The notes beneath the pieces are model-generated. The model worked only from the letters and a program-made list of their open reading frames with translations. It ran no database searches and had not been told where the DNA came from. This document shows positions 1-8,088 of a stretch of DNA of 64,000 bases, piece after piece. Numbering within the stretch: the first letter of the stretch is position 1; the number at the start of each line of letters is the position of its first letter. The DNA comes from JALHFZ01 sp963674625 (GTDB lineage Bacteria; Synergistota; Synergistia; Synergistales; Aminobacteriaceae): contig CAXXXO010000003.1 in NCBI GenBank assembly GCA_963674625.2, positions 496,001 to 560,000 on the forward strand, in the 5' to 3' direction. The translations under genes were made by a program, and so were the position numbers.

Positions 1-150
1 CAGGAATTTTTTGTTTTCATAGAGATCGGAAGGAGCGAAATACCCTTCAAAATAGTTTCTCCCGGCTCTTCCTGGGCTGACCAGGAGAAGCCGGGAGGAA
101 CAGGTTCTCTATTTTCTCTTGCTCCGGTCTTCACGAAGCGTAAGTACTGA
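1..150. other. Left edge: hairpin and possible gene starts, unresolved
   Basis: Positions 61-95 form an imperfect 15-bp inverted repeat (13 of 15 pairs, 5-base loop) just downstream of the small cysteine-rich gene. On the minus strand it is not followed by a clear T-run, so it looks more like a partial-readthrough or processing hairpin than a full terminator. A minus-strand ATG at 20 begins an open frame (MKTKNS...) that runs out of the window, but no good ribosome binding site precedes it. One plus-strand frame is open from the edge to a TGA at 148-150 (49 codons). It resembles nothing I recognise and could be open by chance. Confidence 0.3.
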
Positions 151-295
151 GCATATTGGAATCACGGGTTGACGACATGGTGTCGTCAGTCACGGAACTC
201 ATCGAGCAACTGCAGTCGCAGGAACAATCGCATGTTTTTCCGCCCCTGATTGAATCGGCGGTATCCGTATCTATTTCCATTATTCTCTTCAACAT
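131..295 (-). CDS. Small cysteine-rich peptide, candidate RiPP precursor
   Basis: The 54-residue product has a short acidic leader-like part (MLKRIMEIDTDTADSI), an RGG that resembles a double-glycine processing site, and a core starting KTCDCSCDCSCS. Five cysteines alternate with D or S. A tail rich in S, T, D and N and free of cysteine follows. This layout, a cysteine ladder followed by possible acceptor residues, resembles thioether-bridged peptides (sactipeptides, ranthipeptides) and the cysteine-ladder putative bacteriocins of clostridia; that is an inference from form, not homology. I chose the ATG at 295 over an upstream in-frame start because GGGAG lies 10 bases before it and a promoter lies just upstream. 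No maturase is visible; it would have to lie beyond the left edge. An ordinary metal-binding small protein is the main alternative. Confidence 0.6.
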   Translation of the reverse strand: MLKRIMEIDTDTADSIRGGKTCDCSCDCSCSMSSVTDDTMSSTRDSNMLSTYAS

Positions 296-328
296 TTTTT
301 TCTTTCTCCCTTCTTCTAGTTTCCACGG

Positions 329-357
329 ATTATGTTCTTCTTCGAAGTTTATGTCAA
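329..357 (-). promoter_or_regulatory. Promoter of the cysteine-rich peptide gene
   Basis: On the minus strand, TTGACA (352-357) is separated by 17 bases from CATAAT (329-334). The expected transcript start is about 25 bases before the ATG at 295, leaving room for the GGGAG ribosome binding site at 306-310. The match to the sigma-70 consensus is strong. Confidence 0.7.
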
Positions 358-537
358 TAGAGCATGTCGCAAAATTGTTGCTAGAAAAAGAGCATGGGTG
401 ACCGACAGGGATGATGCCCGCTTCAAAAAGAAATAGAGATTTTCCACTTTGTCTCAACTACTTCCAGAGAAGGGCTTTGTCTGCTATTCTTGGGTCGCAG
501 TCTGAAAAAATCGCACTACCCAAAGGAGCTGATCGCC

Positions 538-1569
538 ATGAAATATCTTCCCTTCGGAAATACGGGAGTCTTCGTATCGGAAATCGGTTTCGGCGCCATT
601 CCCATCATCCGACTCACCTTTGAGGAGGCGGAACGGGTGCTTCGAAAGGCCTACGACTGCGGAATCACTCTCTTCGATACGGCAAACGCCTATCACGACA
701 GCGAGGAGAAGATCGGCCGCGCTCTTTCGTCCATTCGGGACAAGATCTTTCTCGCCACCAAGTCCATGAAGCGGGATGGAAAGACCGTCTCGGAACATAT
801 CGATCTCAGCCTGAAGCGACTCCAGACGGATAGAATCGATCTTTTCCAGTTCCACCAGGTGGCGACGGAAAAGGACTGGCAGACCGTATCCGGCCCCGGG
901 GGTGCCATGGAGGCCGCTCTGAAGGCCCAGAAAGACGGAAAGATCCGCTTTATCGGGATTACGTCCCACAGCCTGGCCATGGCGAAAAAATATGTTGAAT
1001 CGGGGCTCTTCGTATCCATCCAGTTTCCCTTCAACTTTATCGAGACGGACGCGGCGGAGGAACTCCACCCCCTCGCCCGGGAAAAGAACGTGGCTATCCT
1101 CGCCATGAAGCCCTTCGCCGGGGGAGCTATCAGCGACGCCACCCTGGCTTTCAAGTTTCTTCGCTCCCACGAGAGCCTCTTTCCCATTCCCGGATACGAC
1201 TCGGTGGAGTCGGTGGAACAGATCGTCTGCTTCTACGACTCTCCCAACAAGGTTGAAGAAAAAGACCTCGCCGCAATGGAGGCGATAAAAAAGGAAATCG
1301 GCGGGGAGTTCTGCCGCCGGTGCGAATACTGCCAGCCCTGTCCCTCAGGGGTCGCCATCGCCCAGGGGATGATCTACCCTCTTCTTGCGAGCCGCATGTC
1401 TCCCGAAGTGGCCTCGGAGTTCGCGTCGAGGGGGATGGACACCATTCCGGAATGCACCGAGTGCGGGCTCTGCGTGAAGAAATGCCCCTATTCCCTTCCG
1501 ATTCCCGCAATGCTGAAAAAACATTACGACCTTTACAAAAGCCACAGAAGCGCAAAAGAAGGAAGGTAG
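538..1569 (+). CDS. Aldo/keto reductase with C-terminal 4Fe-4S domain
   Basis: This 343-residue protein has an aldo/keto reductase TIM barrel, with the active-site region DTANAYHDSEEKIG near residue 40 and the lysine strand LATKSM. A C-terminal ferredoxin-like domain carries CRRCEYCQPCPSG and CTECGLCVKKCPYSLP, enough cysteines for iron-sulfur clusters. The family is common in anaerobes and is thought to reduce carbonyl compounds in the cytoplasm; the substrate cannot be told from sequence. The ATG at 538 is chosen over an upstream TTG at 490 because AAGGAG (523-528) sits 9 bases before it and the protein then starts at the usual MKYLPFG. An EamA transporter gene follows after 9 bases, probably in one operon. 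Confidence 0.88.
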   Translation: MKYLPFGNTGVFVSEIGFGAIPIIRLTFEEAERVLRKAYDCGITLFDTANAYHDSEEKIGRALSSIRDKIFLATKSMKRDGKTVSEHIDLSLKRLQTDRIDLFQFHQVATEKDWQTVSGPGGAMEAALKAQKDGKIRFIGITSHSLAMAKKYVESGLFVSIQFPFNFIETDAAEELHPLAREKNVAILAMKPFAGGAISDATLAFKFLRSHESLFPIPGYDSVESVEQIVCFYDSPNKVEEKDLAAMEAIKKEIGGEFCRRCEYCQPCPSGVAIAQGMIYPLLASRMSPEVASEFASRGMDTIPECTECGLCVKKCPYSLPIPAMLKKHYDLYKSHRSAKEGR

Positions 1570-1578
1570 CCTGCGCCC

Positions 1579-2490
1579 ATGAAGGACGCTCCTCCGGTCT
1601 CTCCCTGGCTCGTTCTTTCCGCGGGGGTATTTGCCATCTCGACGGGGGCTATTTTTGCGCGGATGGCCAGTGCGCCCTCTCTTGTCATCGCGGCCTATCG
1701 GGTCGGTCTCGCCACCCTTTTTCTTCTTCCCTTCACGGCGGTGAAAACATGGAGGGAGGTAAAAACCCTCCCGAGATCCGACCTGCTTTTCGGGCTGGCC
1801 TCCGGTTTCTTTCTCGCCCTCCATTTCGCCTCCTGGATATCCTCCCTCTTCTATACTTCCGTGGCCAGCAGCGTGGTGATCGTAAACACCATTCCCCTCT
1901 GGACGGGAATATTCTCCCCCTTTCTGACCGGTGACCCCTTCACGGCGAGGCTGAAAACGGGACTCCTCCTCGCCCTGCCGGGGGGAGTCATCATCGGATG
2001 GGGAGACTTCGCCCTGGGCGGCGGAGCGCTCTGGGGAGATTTTCTCGCCCTTCTCGGAAGCTTTTTCGCAGCCATCTACATCCTCTTCGGAAGAAAAGTA
2101 CGGCCACGGATCTCCCTCGGCAGCTACATCACCCTGAACTACGGCACTGCCGCAGCCGTCCTGTGGATCGCCATACTCGCGACGGGCCTTTCCCCTGTAG
2201 GATATTCCAGAAGCACCTGGGCGGCATTTTTCCTCCTCGCACTCGTCCCCCAGATCCTGGGACACTCGAGCTACAACTGGGCGCTCCGGTGGATATCCGC
2301 GGGAACGGTCGCCCTCTGCCTCCTGGGAGAACCTATCGGCAGCTCCCTTCTCGCCGCAGCTTTTCTTGGCGAGCCTCTCACCATGAATAAAGTACTCGGC
2401 GGGGTATTGATTTTGGCCGGTATTTATTTTGCTTCTCATGAAGGAAAAGAGAAAGGAAATCTCAGAACGGGAAAGGAAGGTTCATCATGA
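1579..2490 (+). CDS. EamA/DMT-family transporter
   Basis: This 303-residue membrane protein shows about ten hydrophobic segments arranged as two tandem EamA repeats, the pattern of drug/metabolite (DMT) exporters such as RhaT- or YdcZ-type permeases. The substrate is unknown. GGAAGG (1561-1566), overlapping the stop of the preceding reductase gene, serves as ribosome binding site. The stop codon overlaps the start of the next gene by 4 bases (ATGA), so the reductase, this permease and the M20 hydrolase are probably cotranscribed. An amino-acid or small-metabolite exporter would suit that neighbourhood, but this is inference. Confidence 0.85.
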   Translation: MKDAPPVSPWLVLSAGVFAISTGAIFARMASAPSLVIAAYRVGLATLFLLPFTAVKTWREVKTLPRSDLLFGLASGFFLALHFASWISSLFYTSVASSVVIVNTIPLWTGIFSPFLTGDPFTARLKTGLLLALPGGVIIGWGDFALGGGALWGDFLALLGSFFAAIYILFGRKVRPRISLGSYITLNYGTAAAVLWIAILATGLSPVGYSRSTWAAFFLLALVPQILGHSSYNWALRWISAGTVALCLLGEPIGSSLLAAAFLGEPLTMNKVLGGVLILAGIYFASHEGKEKGNLRTGKEGSS

Positions 2491-3737
2491 TGGAATCGAG
2501 AATCGAAAGAATCAAAAAGGATATTGAGGCCATGGCCGAATTTACGGCCACTCCGGGAATGGGTATGACCAGGTTTTCCTTCTCGGAGGAGGACAAAAAG
2601 ACGCGGGAATACATCAGGGAGCGCATGAAAGAGGCCGGTCTCGAAATCTTCGAGGACGGGGCAGGCAGTCTCTTCGGCCGCCGTCCGGGGAGACGGCCGG
2701 ACGCGCCGGCAATCATGCTTGGTTCCCATTTCGATTCGGTTAAGAACGGCGGCAACTACGACGGCCCAGCCGGGGTCGTCATGGGGCTTGAGATCGCCAG
2801 GGTCCTTCACGAAAACGAAGTCGAAACGGAGTTCCCCCTTGAATTCGCAGCCCTCGTGGAGGAAGAAGGGGCCCGGTTCGGAGGAGGCCTCTACGGAAGC
2901 AGAGCCATGACCGGCCGTGTCAGTCGGAAGGAGCTCGATACCTTCCGGGACCGGGACGGAATATCCCTGGGAGAAGCCATGAAAAGCGCCGGATTCGACC
3001 CCGACCGTATACAGGAAGCGGTACGTCCGGAGGGAAGCCTCAAAGCCTTCATTGAAATGCATATAGAGCAGGGACCCATCCTTGAATCGGAGGGGACGGA
3101 CCTCGGCCTGGTGCGGACCATCGTGGGGATCACCCAGCAGGAAGTGGAGATCGTCGGCCGTCCCGACCATGCCGGGACAACCCCCATGGACATGAGGAAA
3201 AATGCCCTGGTGGCCGCTTCGAAGGCGGTTCTCTATCTCGACGAGGCCGCCCGTGCCGCCGGCGCGGGAACCGTCGGAACAGTGGGAAGAATGGAGGTCT
3301 TTCCCGGGGGTGCGAATATCGTCCCTGGAAGAGTTTTCTTCACCGTGGACATTCGTTCTGCCGAGAAGGAAAAACTCGAAGCCCTACTGGCCGCCTTCGG
3401 AAAATTTCTGAAAAAGCTCGAACAGGAGGAAGGGGTGCAGATTACCCTTACCGAGAAGATCAAGGTGGCGCCCGTGAAGATGTCCGAGGAGATTCTCGCC
3501 CTCTTCTCCGCCGAGGCGGACAAGAGAGGGTACACGAGCAAGATGATGCAGAGCGGTGCCGGCCACGACGCCATGATCATGGCGTCGGCAGCGGAGACGG
3601 GGCTGGTCTTCGTGCCGAGCAGGGGCGGACGGAGCCACTGCCCGGAGGAATGGACCGACTGCGGCCAGATAAAAAAGGGCGTCGACGTGATCCTTGGGGC
3701 TCTCCTGACCCTCGCCGGTGCGGAAGAAAGAAAATAG
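2487..3737 (+). CDS. M20-family amidohydrolase (N-carbamoyl-amino-acid hydrolase / allantoate amidohydrolase type)
   Basis: At 416 residues this is the normal length for the AllC/hydantoinase C group of zinc-dependent M20 enzymes, which remove a carbamoyl or ureido group from amino acids or allantoate. Metal-site motifs are in place: GSHFDSV near residue 77, the aspartate of NYDGPAG, EEEGARF with the catalytic glutamate, HIEQGP, and GAGHDAM near the C-terminus. The dimer-domain motif PDHAGTTPMDMRKNA is also present. Substrate choice within the family cannot be told. The start ATGATG is preceded by AAAGGAAGG. It is last in its operon, followed directly by a bidirectional terminator. Confidence 0.85.
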   Translation: MMESRIERIKKDIEAMAEFTATPGMGMTRFSFSEEDKKTREYIRERMKEAGLEIFEDGAGSLFGRRPGRRPDAPAIMLGSHFDSVKNGGNYDGPAGVVMGLEIARVLHENEVETEFPLEFAALVEEEGARFGGGLYGSRAMTGRVSRKELDTFRDRDGISLGEAMKSAGFDPDRIQEAVRPEGSLKAFIEMHIEQGPILESEGTDLGLVRTIVGITQQEVEIVGRPDHAGTTPMDMRKNALVAASKAVLYLDEAARAAGAGTVGTVGRMEVFPGGANIVPGRVFFTVDIRSAEKEKLEALLAAFGKFLKKLEQEEGVQITLTEKIKVAPVKMSEEILALFSAEADKRGYTSKMMQSGAGHDAMIMASAAETGLVFVPSRGGRSHCPEEWTDCGQIKKGVDVILGALLTLAGAEERK

Positions 3738-3742
3738 ACATG

Positions 3743-3773
3743 AAAAAAACCGGCCCGGCGGGCCGGTTTTTTT
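3743..3773. terminator. Bidirectional terminator between the M20 gene and glgB
   Basis: A 7-bp GC stem (CCGGCCC / GGGCCGG, 3-base loop) is flanked by an A-run on the left and a T-run on the right. It can end both the plus-strand M20 operon and the minus-strand glgB gene, whose stop codon lies at its edge. Confidence 0.9.
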
Positions 3774-5689
3774 CAATCTTCGTGCCGGAAGAGGACCATT
3801 CCGAGGGGGGGAAGGGTGAGAGAAAGAGAACTTTCCTGCTGCCTGCACCGGACCGGCTGGGAGGAGAGCCCGCCGAAGTTGCCGAAGCCCGATCCGCCGA
3901 ACTCGAGGGCATCGCTGTTCGCGATTTCCTTCCAATACCCTGCCAGGGGAACCGGGATTCGATACCCGGTTCGGGGGATGGGGGTGAAATTCAGCACGGC
4001 GAGGACCGTTCTCCCTTTTTTGTCCCGGCGCACAAAGGAGATGATGCTCTTCTCCCAGTCGGAGAGATCGCACCATTCGAACCCCTCGAAGGAAAAATCG
4101 AGCTCGTGAAGCGAAGCCTCCCTTTTGTAAATCTCGTTGAGAAAAGCGACCCACCTGGCCATACCGCCGTGAAGGGGCTGGGCAAGAAGATCCCAGGTGA
4201 GGCTGTCGTCGTGGTTCCATTCCTTCCACTGGCCGAACTCCCCTCCCATGAAAAGCAGCTTTTTTCCCGGATGGACATACATATACCCCAGCAGAAGCCG
4301 CAGGTTGGCAAATTTCTGCCAGTCGTCCCCGGGCATCTTGGAAAGCAGGGATTTTTTCTCGTGGACCACCTCGTCATGGGAAAAGGGGAGGAGAAAGTTC
4401 TCGGAGAAGGCGTACATGATGGAAAAGGTGAGCCTGTTGTGCTCGTGTTTGCGGTAGACAGGGTCCTTTTCCATGTAGTCGAGGATGTCGTGCATCCATC
4501 CCATGTTCCACTTGAGCCCGAAGCCCAGCCCTCCGAGAAAGACGGGACGGGTCACCATGGGCCACGACGTGGACTCCTCCGCGATGGTCTGGACGTCGGG
4601 AAATTCTCCGTAGATGGACTCGTTCATCTTCTTCAGAAAGGCGATGGCCTCGAGATTTTCCCGGCCGCCGAACTGGTTCGGAATCCATTCCCCCGGCTTT
4701 CTCGAATAGTCGAGATAGAGCATGGAGGCCACGGCGTCAACCCGGATTCCGTCTGCATGGAAGCGCTCGAGCCAGAAAAAGGCGCTGCTGATCAGAAAAG
4801 CCCGTACCTCGTTGCGTCCGAAGTTGAAGATGGAGCTTCCCCAGTCGGGAGAATATCCCTTCCGGGGGTCCGCATGCTCGTAGAGGGCTGTCCCGTCGAA
4901 GTTCGCCAGGCCGTAGGCGTCCGCGGGAAAATGGGAGGGAACCCAGTCGAGAATGACGCCGATCCCCTTCTGATGAAGGATGTCCACCATCTCCATGAAG
5001 TCCTCGGGGGTGCCGTAGCGGCTTGACGGGGCGAAATAACCCAGGGTCTGGTACCCCCAGGATCCGTAAAAAGGGTGCTCCATGACGGGAAGAAGCTCCA
5101 CGTGGGTGAACCCCATGGAGACGGCATAGTCTCCCAGCTCGTGCCCCAGCTCCCGGTAGGTAAGAAAGCGGAAGTTCTCGAGAGGGTTCCTGCGCCATGA
5201 GCCTATATGGACCTCGTAGATGGACATGGGTGCAGAGAGAGAGTTTTTCTCCCTTCTTTCCTTCATCCATCTGCCGTCCTTCCATTCGTGTTCACTCTTC
5301 CAGACCACGGAGGCGGTCTTCGGCGAGACCTCCCAGAAGAACGCGAAGGGGTCTCCCTTTTCGATGATCTTTCCGGCGGCTGTCCGCAGAGAATATTTGT
5401 AGAGACTGCCCCGCTCGACCCCGGGAATGAACCCCTCCCAGATCCCGGACTCATCCTTGCGGGGTGAGAGATAGTGAAGGGTCCGGTTCCAGCCGTTGAA
5501 ATCCCCCACGACGCTCACTTCCCGGGCGTTCGGGGCCCAGACCGCAAAAAATGCCCCCTCCCGGCCGTCCTTTTTCAGAATATGGGCGCCGAGCTTGTCG
5601 TAGAGGCGGAAGTGATTTCCCTCCTTGAAAAGGTAGGAATCCATCTCGCCGAAAAGGGAAAAATCATATTCCGCTTTTTTCCTGTCCAT
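3773..5689 (-). CDS. glgB: 1,4-alpha-glucan branching enzyme
   Basis: This 638-residue GH13 enzyme forms alpha-1,6 branches in glycogen. It has an N-terminal CBM48-type domain (VWAPNAREVSVVGDFNGW), the barrel motif VILDWVPSHFP, the nucleophile aspartate in GIRVDAVASMLYLDYSR, the acid glutamate in TIAEESTSWP and the late motif FSHDEV. The ATG at 5689 has a strong GGAGG ribosome binding site; an upstream in-frame start has none. The gene stands alone, divergent from mutY. The other glucan genes (glgX and the broken treYZ) lie about 11 kb away, so glycogen metabolism is split over two places. Confidence 0.95.
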   Translation of the reverse strand: MDRKKAEYDFSLFGEMDSYLFKEGNHFRLYDKLGAHILKKDGREGAFFAVWAPNAREVSVVGDFNGWNRTLHYLSPRKDESGIWEGFIPGVERGSLYKYSLRTAAGKIIEKGDPFAFFWEVSPKTASVVWKSEHEWKDGRWMKERREKNSLSAPMSIYEVHIGSWRRNPLENFRFLTYRELGHELGDYAVSMGFTHVELLPVMEHPFYGSWGYQTLGYFAPSSRYGTPEDFMEMVDILHQKGIGVILDWVPSHFPADAYGLANFDGTALYEHADPRKGYSPDWGSSIFNFGRNEVRAFLISSAFFWLERFHADGIRVDAVASMLYLDYSRKPGEWIPNQFGGRENLEAIAFLKKMNESIYGEFPDVQTIAEESTSWPMVTRPVFLGGLGFGLKWNMGWMHDILDYMEKDPVYRKHEHNRLTFSIMYAFSENFLLPFSHDEVVHEKKSLLSKMPGDDWQKFANLRLLLGYMYVHPGKKLLFMGGEFGQWKEWNHDDSLTWDLLAQPLHGGMARWVAFLNEIYKREASLHELDFSFEGFEWCDLSDWEKSIISFVRRDKKGRTVLAVLNFTPIPRTGYRIPVPLAGYWKEIANSDALEFGGSGFGNFGGLSSQPVRCRQQESSLSLTLPPLGMVLFRHED

Positions 5690-5737
5690 TGTCCTTCCTC
5701 CTTCCGGAGCGCACAATTTCTGTAAAGTATTGTACTG

Positions 5738-5743
5738 TATAAT
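5738..5743 (+). promoter_or_regulatory. -10 box of the mutY promoter
   Basis: A consensus TATAAT lies 44 bases before the mutY ATG in the glgB-mutY divergent region. The matching -35 is weak, so the promoter call rests mainly on the -10 box and its placing. Confidence 0.4.
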
Positions 5744-5786
5744 CAGAAGTTCTGCTTCTCCATAAAATATGCGAAAGGATCTTCCG

Positions 5787-6857
5787 ATGAACGCTGGAAA
5801 CTCAAAATTCAACATCTCCGCCGCGAAAGAACTGCTTTCCTGGTATGAAGTTGAAAAACGCCCCTTCCCCTGGAGGGAGACGAAAGATCCCTACAGTATA
5901 TGGATTTCCGAGGTGATGCTTCAGCAGACCCAGACGACCAGGGCGGCGGACTATTATTTGAGATGGATGGAACATTTTCCGACCCTGGCCGATCTTGCCG
6001 GAGCGGAAGAGGAGACGGTGCTGAAGGCGTGGGAGGGGCTCGGATACTACGGCAGGGCGAAAAACCTGCTGCGGGCGGCCCGGGGGGTGGTTGAAAAGGG
6101 CAGAAAGACTCTTCCGTCAACCCTTGAAGAACTTCTCTCCCTGCCCGGCGTGGGACCCTACACAGCCGCGGCCGTGGCCAGCATCGCCTTCGGTCAGGCC
6201 GTTCCCGCTCTCGATGCAAACGCAAAGCGGGTGTTTGCCCGGCTGCTTGACCTTGAAATTCCGGTTGACCGTTCCGGGGGGGAGAAAATCCTTCGTAAAA
6301 TCTTCAGTGAGATGATCCCTTCCGAAAGACCGGGGGATTTCAATCAGGCCGTAATGGATCTCGGGGCTACGGTCTGTCTTCCCCGCACACCGTCCTGCCC
6401 TCTCTGTCCACTCCGGGAGATTTGTCTTTCGAGGGAAAGAAAAACGGTTCCCGGCCGGCCGGTCTTCTCCCGGCCGGAGAAGTCGGTATCGATCGAGGGA
6501 CATCTCTGGGTGCTGAAGCAGGAAGGGGCGGTTTTTCTGAGACGCCGCCCTTCCCGGGGGCTGTGGTCCGGCTTCGAGGAATTCCCGTGGACAGCCCCGC
6601 CCCTGGAGGAAACGGTTCCCCCTGTCCCCTGTCCGGCAGAAGGACCTTTCAGCAGTCTCGGCCGGGTACGCTCCTCCTTTACACGGTGGCGTCTTACCCT
6701 CGAGGTGCTTCTTATCGAGAGGAAGAACCTGCCGGATTTCCCCCCTTCTCCGGGCCGGTGGGTAAATGGAAGGGAGCTCGAGACCGTCCCCCTTCCCGGG
6801 CCGAGCAGAAAGGTGCGGGAGCTGCTCTTCGCCGAAAATATCATTTCTCCCCGGTGA
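5787..6857 (+). CDS. mutY: A/G-specific adenine DNA glycosylase
   Basis: This 356-residue repair enzyme removes adenine mispaired with 8-oxoguanine. The HhH-GPD domain is clear: WISEVMLQQTQT with the catalytic glutamate, hairpin LPGVGPYTAAA, and NQAVMDLG with the catalytic aspartate. It is followed by the iron-sulfur loop C-x6-C-x2-C-x5-C. The C-terminal NUDIX-like domain that reads 8-oxoG is present. ATG 5787 is preferred over ATG 5769 because AAAGGA lies 7 bases before it. The end overlaps the convergent thiT gene by 17 bases. Confidence 0.93.
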   Translation: MNAGNSKFNISAAKELLSWYEVEKRPFPWRETKDPYSIWISEVMLQQTQTTRAADYYLRWMEHFPTLADLAGAEEETVLKAWEGLGYYGRAKNLLRAARGVVEKGRKTLPSTLEELLSLPGVGPYTAAAVASIAFGQAVPALDANAKRVFARLLDLEIPVDRSGGEKILRKIFSEMIPSERPGDFNQAVMDLGATVCLPRTPSCPLCPLREICLSRERKTVPGRPVFSRPEKSVSIEGHLWVLKQEGAVFLRRRPSRGLWSGFEEFPWTAPPLEETVPPVPCPAEGPFSSLGRVRSSFTRWRLTLEVLLIERKNLPDFPPSPGRWVNGRELETVPLPGPSRKVRELLFAENIISPR

Positions 6858-7353
6858 TCCTCCCGAGACGGGGCTGGATGAGCCAGGTGAGCACGGCGGA
6901 GACCACGAGGGTCGGCAGAAGGAAAGAAGCGTTGTAGATGGAGGAATAGAGCCACACGTTCGTCCCTTCCGGGGCGAAGCTGCCGAAGAAGACGGCGCCG
7001 GAGAGAACATGGCAGAGGAATCGCAGGAAGCCCCCGATCGCTATGCCGAGCCAGAGGGGACGGGGGAAAAACCCGGCAACGCCGAGCACGCCGAAGGCCA
7101 GGGGGTAGTCCAGCAGGGCCTGAAGGGGGTGGACGACATACCCGCCGGTCATGAGCTGCAGAATTCCCGAGACCGCCCCGGCAGCGCATCCGGCTTTCCC
7201 TCCTCTGCGGAGAGCGAAGAGAAAGAGGGGCACCATTTCAAGGGTGACCGACCCGCCCTGGGGCATGGTCCAGAGGCGGAGGGCGGAGAAGACGACTGAA
7301 AGAGCGACTGCAAGGGAAGCTTCGACGAGGACTCGATTTCGGGTAGGATTCAT
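6841..7353 (-). CDS. thiT: Thiamine ECF transporter substrate-binding subunit
   Basis: This 170-residue protein has six hydrophobic segments, the normal size and layout of the S component of an energy-coupling-factor transporter. Thiamine specificity is supported by family-like stretches (the GGSVTLEMVPLFLFALRRG region) and by the TPP riboswitch directly upstream. The ATG at 7353 has AAGGAGG before it. The ATPase and T-component genes are not nearby, as usual for shared group II ECF modules. It would import thiamine when the vitamin is scarce. Confidence 0.9.
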   Translation of the reverse strand: MNPTRNRVLVEASLAVALSVVFSALRLWTMPQGGSVTLEMVPLFLFALRRGGKAGCAAGAVSGILQLMTGGYVVHPLQALLDYPLAFGVLGVAGFFPRPLWLGIAIGGFLRFLCHVLSGAVFFGSFAPEGTNVWLYSSIYNASFLLPTLVVSAVLTWLIQPRLGRITGEK

Positions 7354-7407
7354 GGGACATTTCCTCCTTGAAAACAGATATGCATCGGAAGAAAGTCCTG
7401 AAATACG

Positions 7408-7494
7408 GCACCTTCCCTTCGCCGGCATGACCCGGATCAGGTTCCAGGGGTCGGGGCGCAGTTGCCCCCTCTCAGTCCGTGAAGGACTCCCCCG
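7408..7494 (-). ncRNA. TPP riboswitch (THI element)
   Basis: Read on the minus strand this contains the THI-box core: GGGGGAG, CTGAGAGGGG, then CCCTGGAACCTGATC, CGGGTCATGCCGGCG and AAGGGAAGG. It lies about 55 bases before thiT. No clear terminator hairpin follows it, so control may act on translation start. High TPP would lower ThiT production. Confidence 0.93.
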
Positions 7495-7547
7495 ATGCGA
7501 ACAACGCCATTATACTCCCTTCGGAGAGAGTGTAAAGAATGCCCCGG

Positions 7548-8048
7548 CTATCCGGCGCATTTGCGGCCGTCGGGCCAGACGTAGGGAAGATCGGGAGGCT
7601 CGGTCCAGGCGAACTGGCCGTACCATAGGGGGTCCTTTCTGAGAAGGTTCGACCTGTGGGAGCGGTGAAAGTCCTCGTCGCCGAACCAGGGGGGAAGAAA
7701 GGATCTGTCCGTCCCTGCCAGGGCGGCTTCATACCGGTCTTCGAGTTTCTTCTCCGACCCGGAATACCCCTGCTCGTCAAGCATCGACAGGATTTTCTCC
7801 CGGCAGGTATCCCGATAGCCGAGAGACAGCCACCGGAGGATCATGACGATTCCGTAGAACCCGAGGGCCTCAGGGTAGCCGCACCACATCCTCCGGGCAG
7901 GGTGATTCTTCCACCCCTTAAGCAGGTCTTTCGGTGCGGTAACAAGCCTCAGCAGCTGCATGGCCTCCACCCGCTGCTTGCCCAACCGCTGTCTGTCGAG
8001 AACCGCGGAGGACGCAAAAAAATCGGGAAGAGGGAGAAATGTCTGCAT
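7548..8048 (-). CDS. Pyrimidine-dimer DNA glycosylase-like protein (MSMEG_6728 family)
   Basis: This 166-residue protein matches the family annotated as pyrimidine dimer DNA glycosylase / endonuclease V-like (PF03013): MQTFLPLPDF at the N-terminus, VLDRQRLGKQRVEAMQLLR, and the conserved NHPARRMWCGYPEALGFYG block. Homologues are small cytoplasmic proteins presumed to act on UV-damaged DNA. Activity is established for T4 endonuclease V, not for this branch, so the role is tentative. It starts 40 bases after the first hybrid kinase, with GGGGG as ribosome binding site. It occupies the place held by the VIT gene after the second kinase. Confidence 0.75.
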   Translation of the reverse strand: MQTFLPLPDFFASSAVLDRQRLGKQRVEAMQLLRLVTAPKDLLKGWKNHPARRMWCGYPEALGFYGIVMILRWLSLGYRDTCREKILSMLDEQGYSGSEKKLEDRYEAALAGTDRSFLPPWFGDEDFHRSHRSNLLRKDPLWYGQFAWTEPPDLPYVWPDGRKCAG

Positions 8049-8088
8049 TCCGCCCCCTAGGCTCTTTCGATCGTAACCCTCTCCGGGT

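Noticed and set aside
1..150. Open plus-strand frame from the left edge to 150
   Set aside because: 49 open codons can occur by chance. It has no family resemblance and would run against the better-supported small gene.
3650..5026. Long plus-strand open frame of 458 codons
   Set aside because: It lies antisense to glgB, whose protein is clearly recognisable. High G+C opens such opposite frames.
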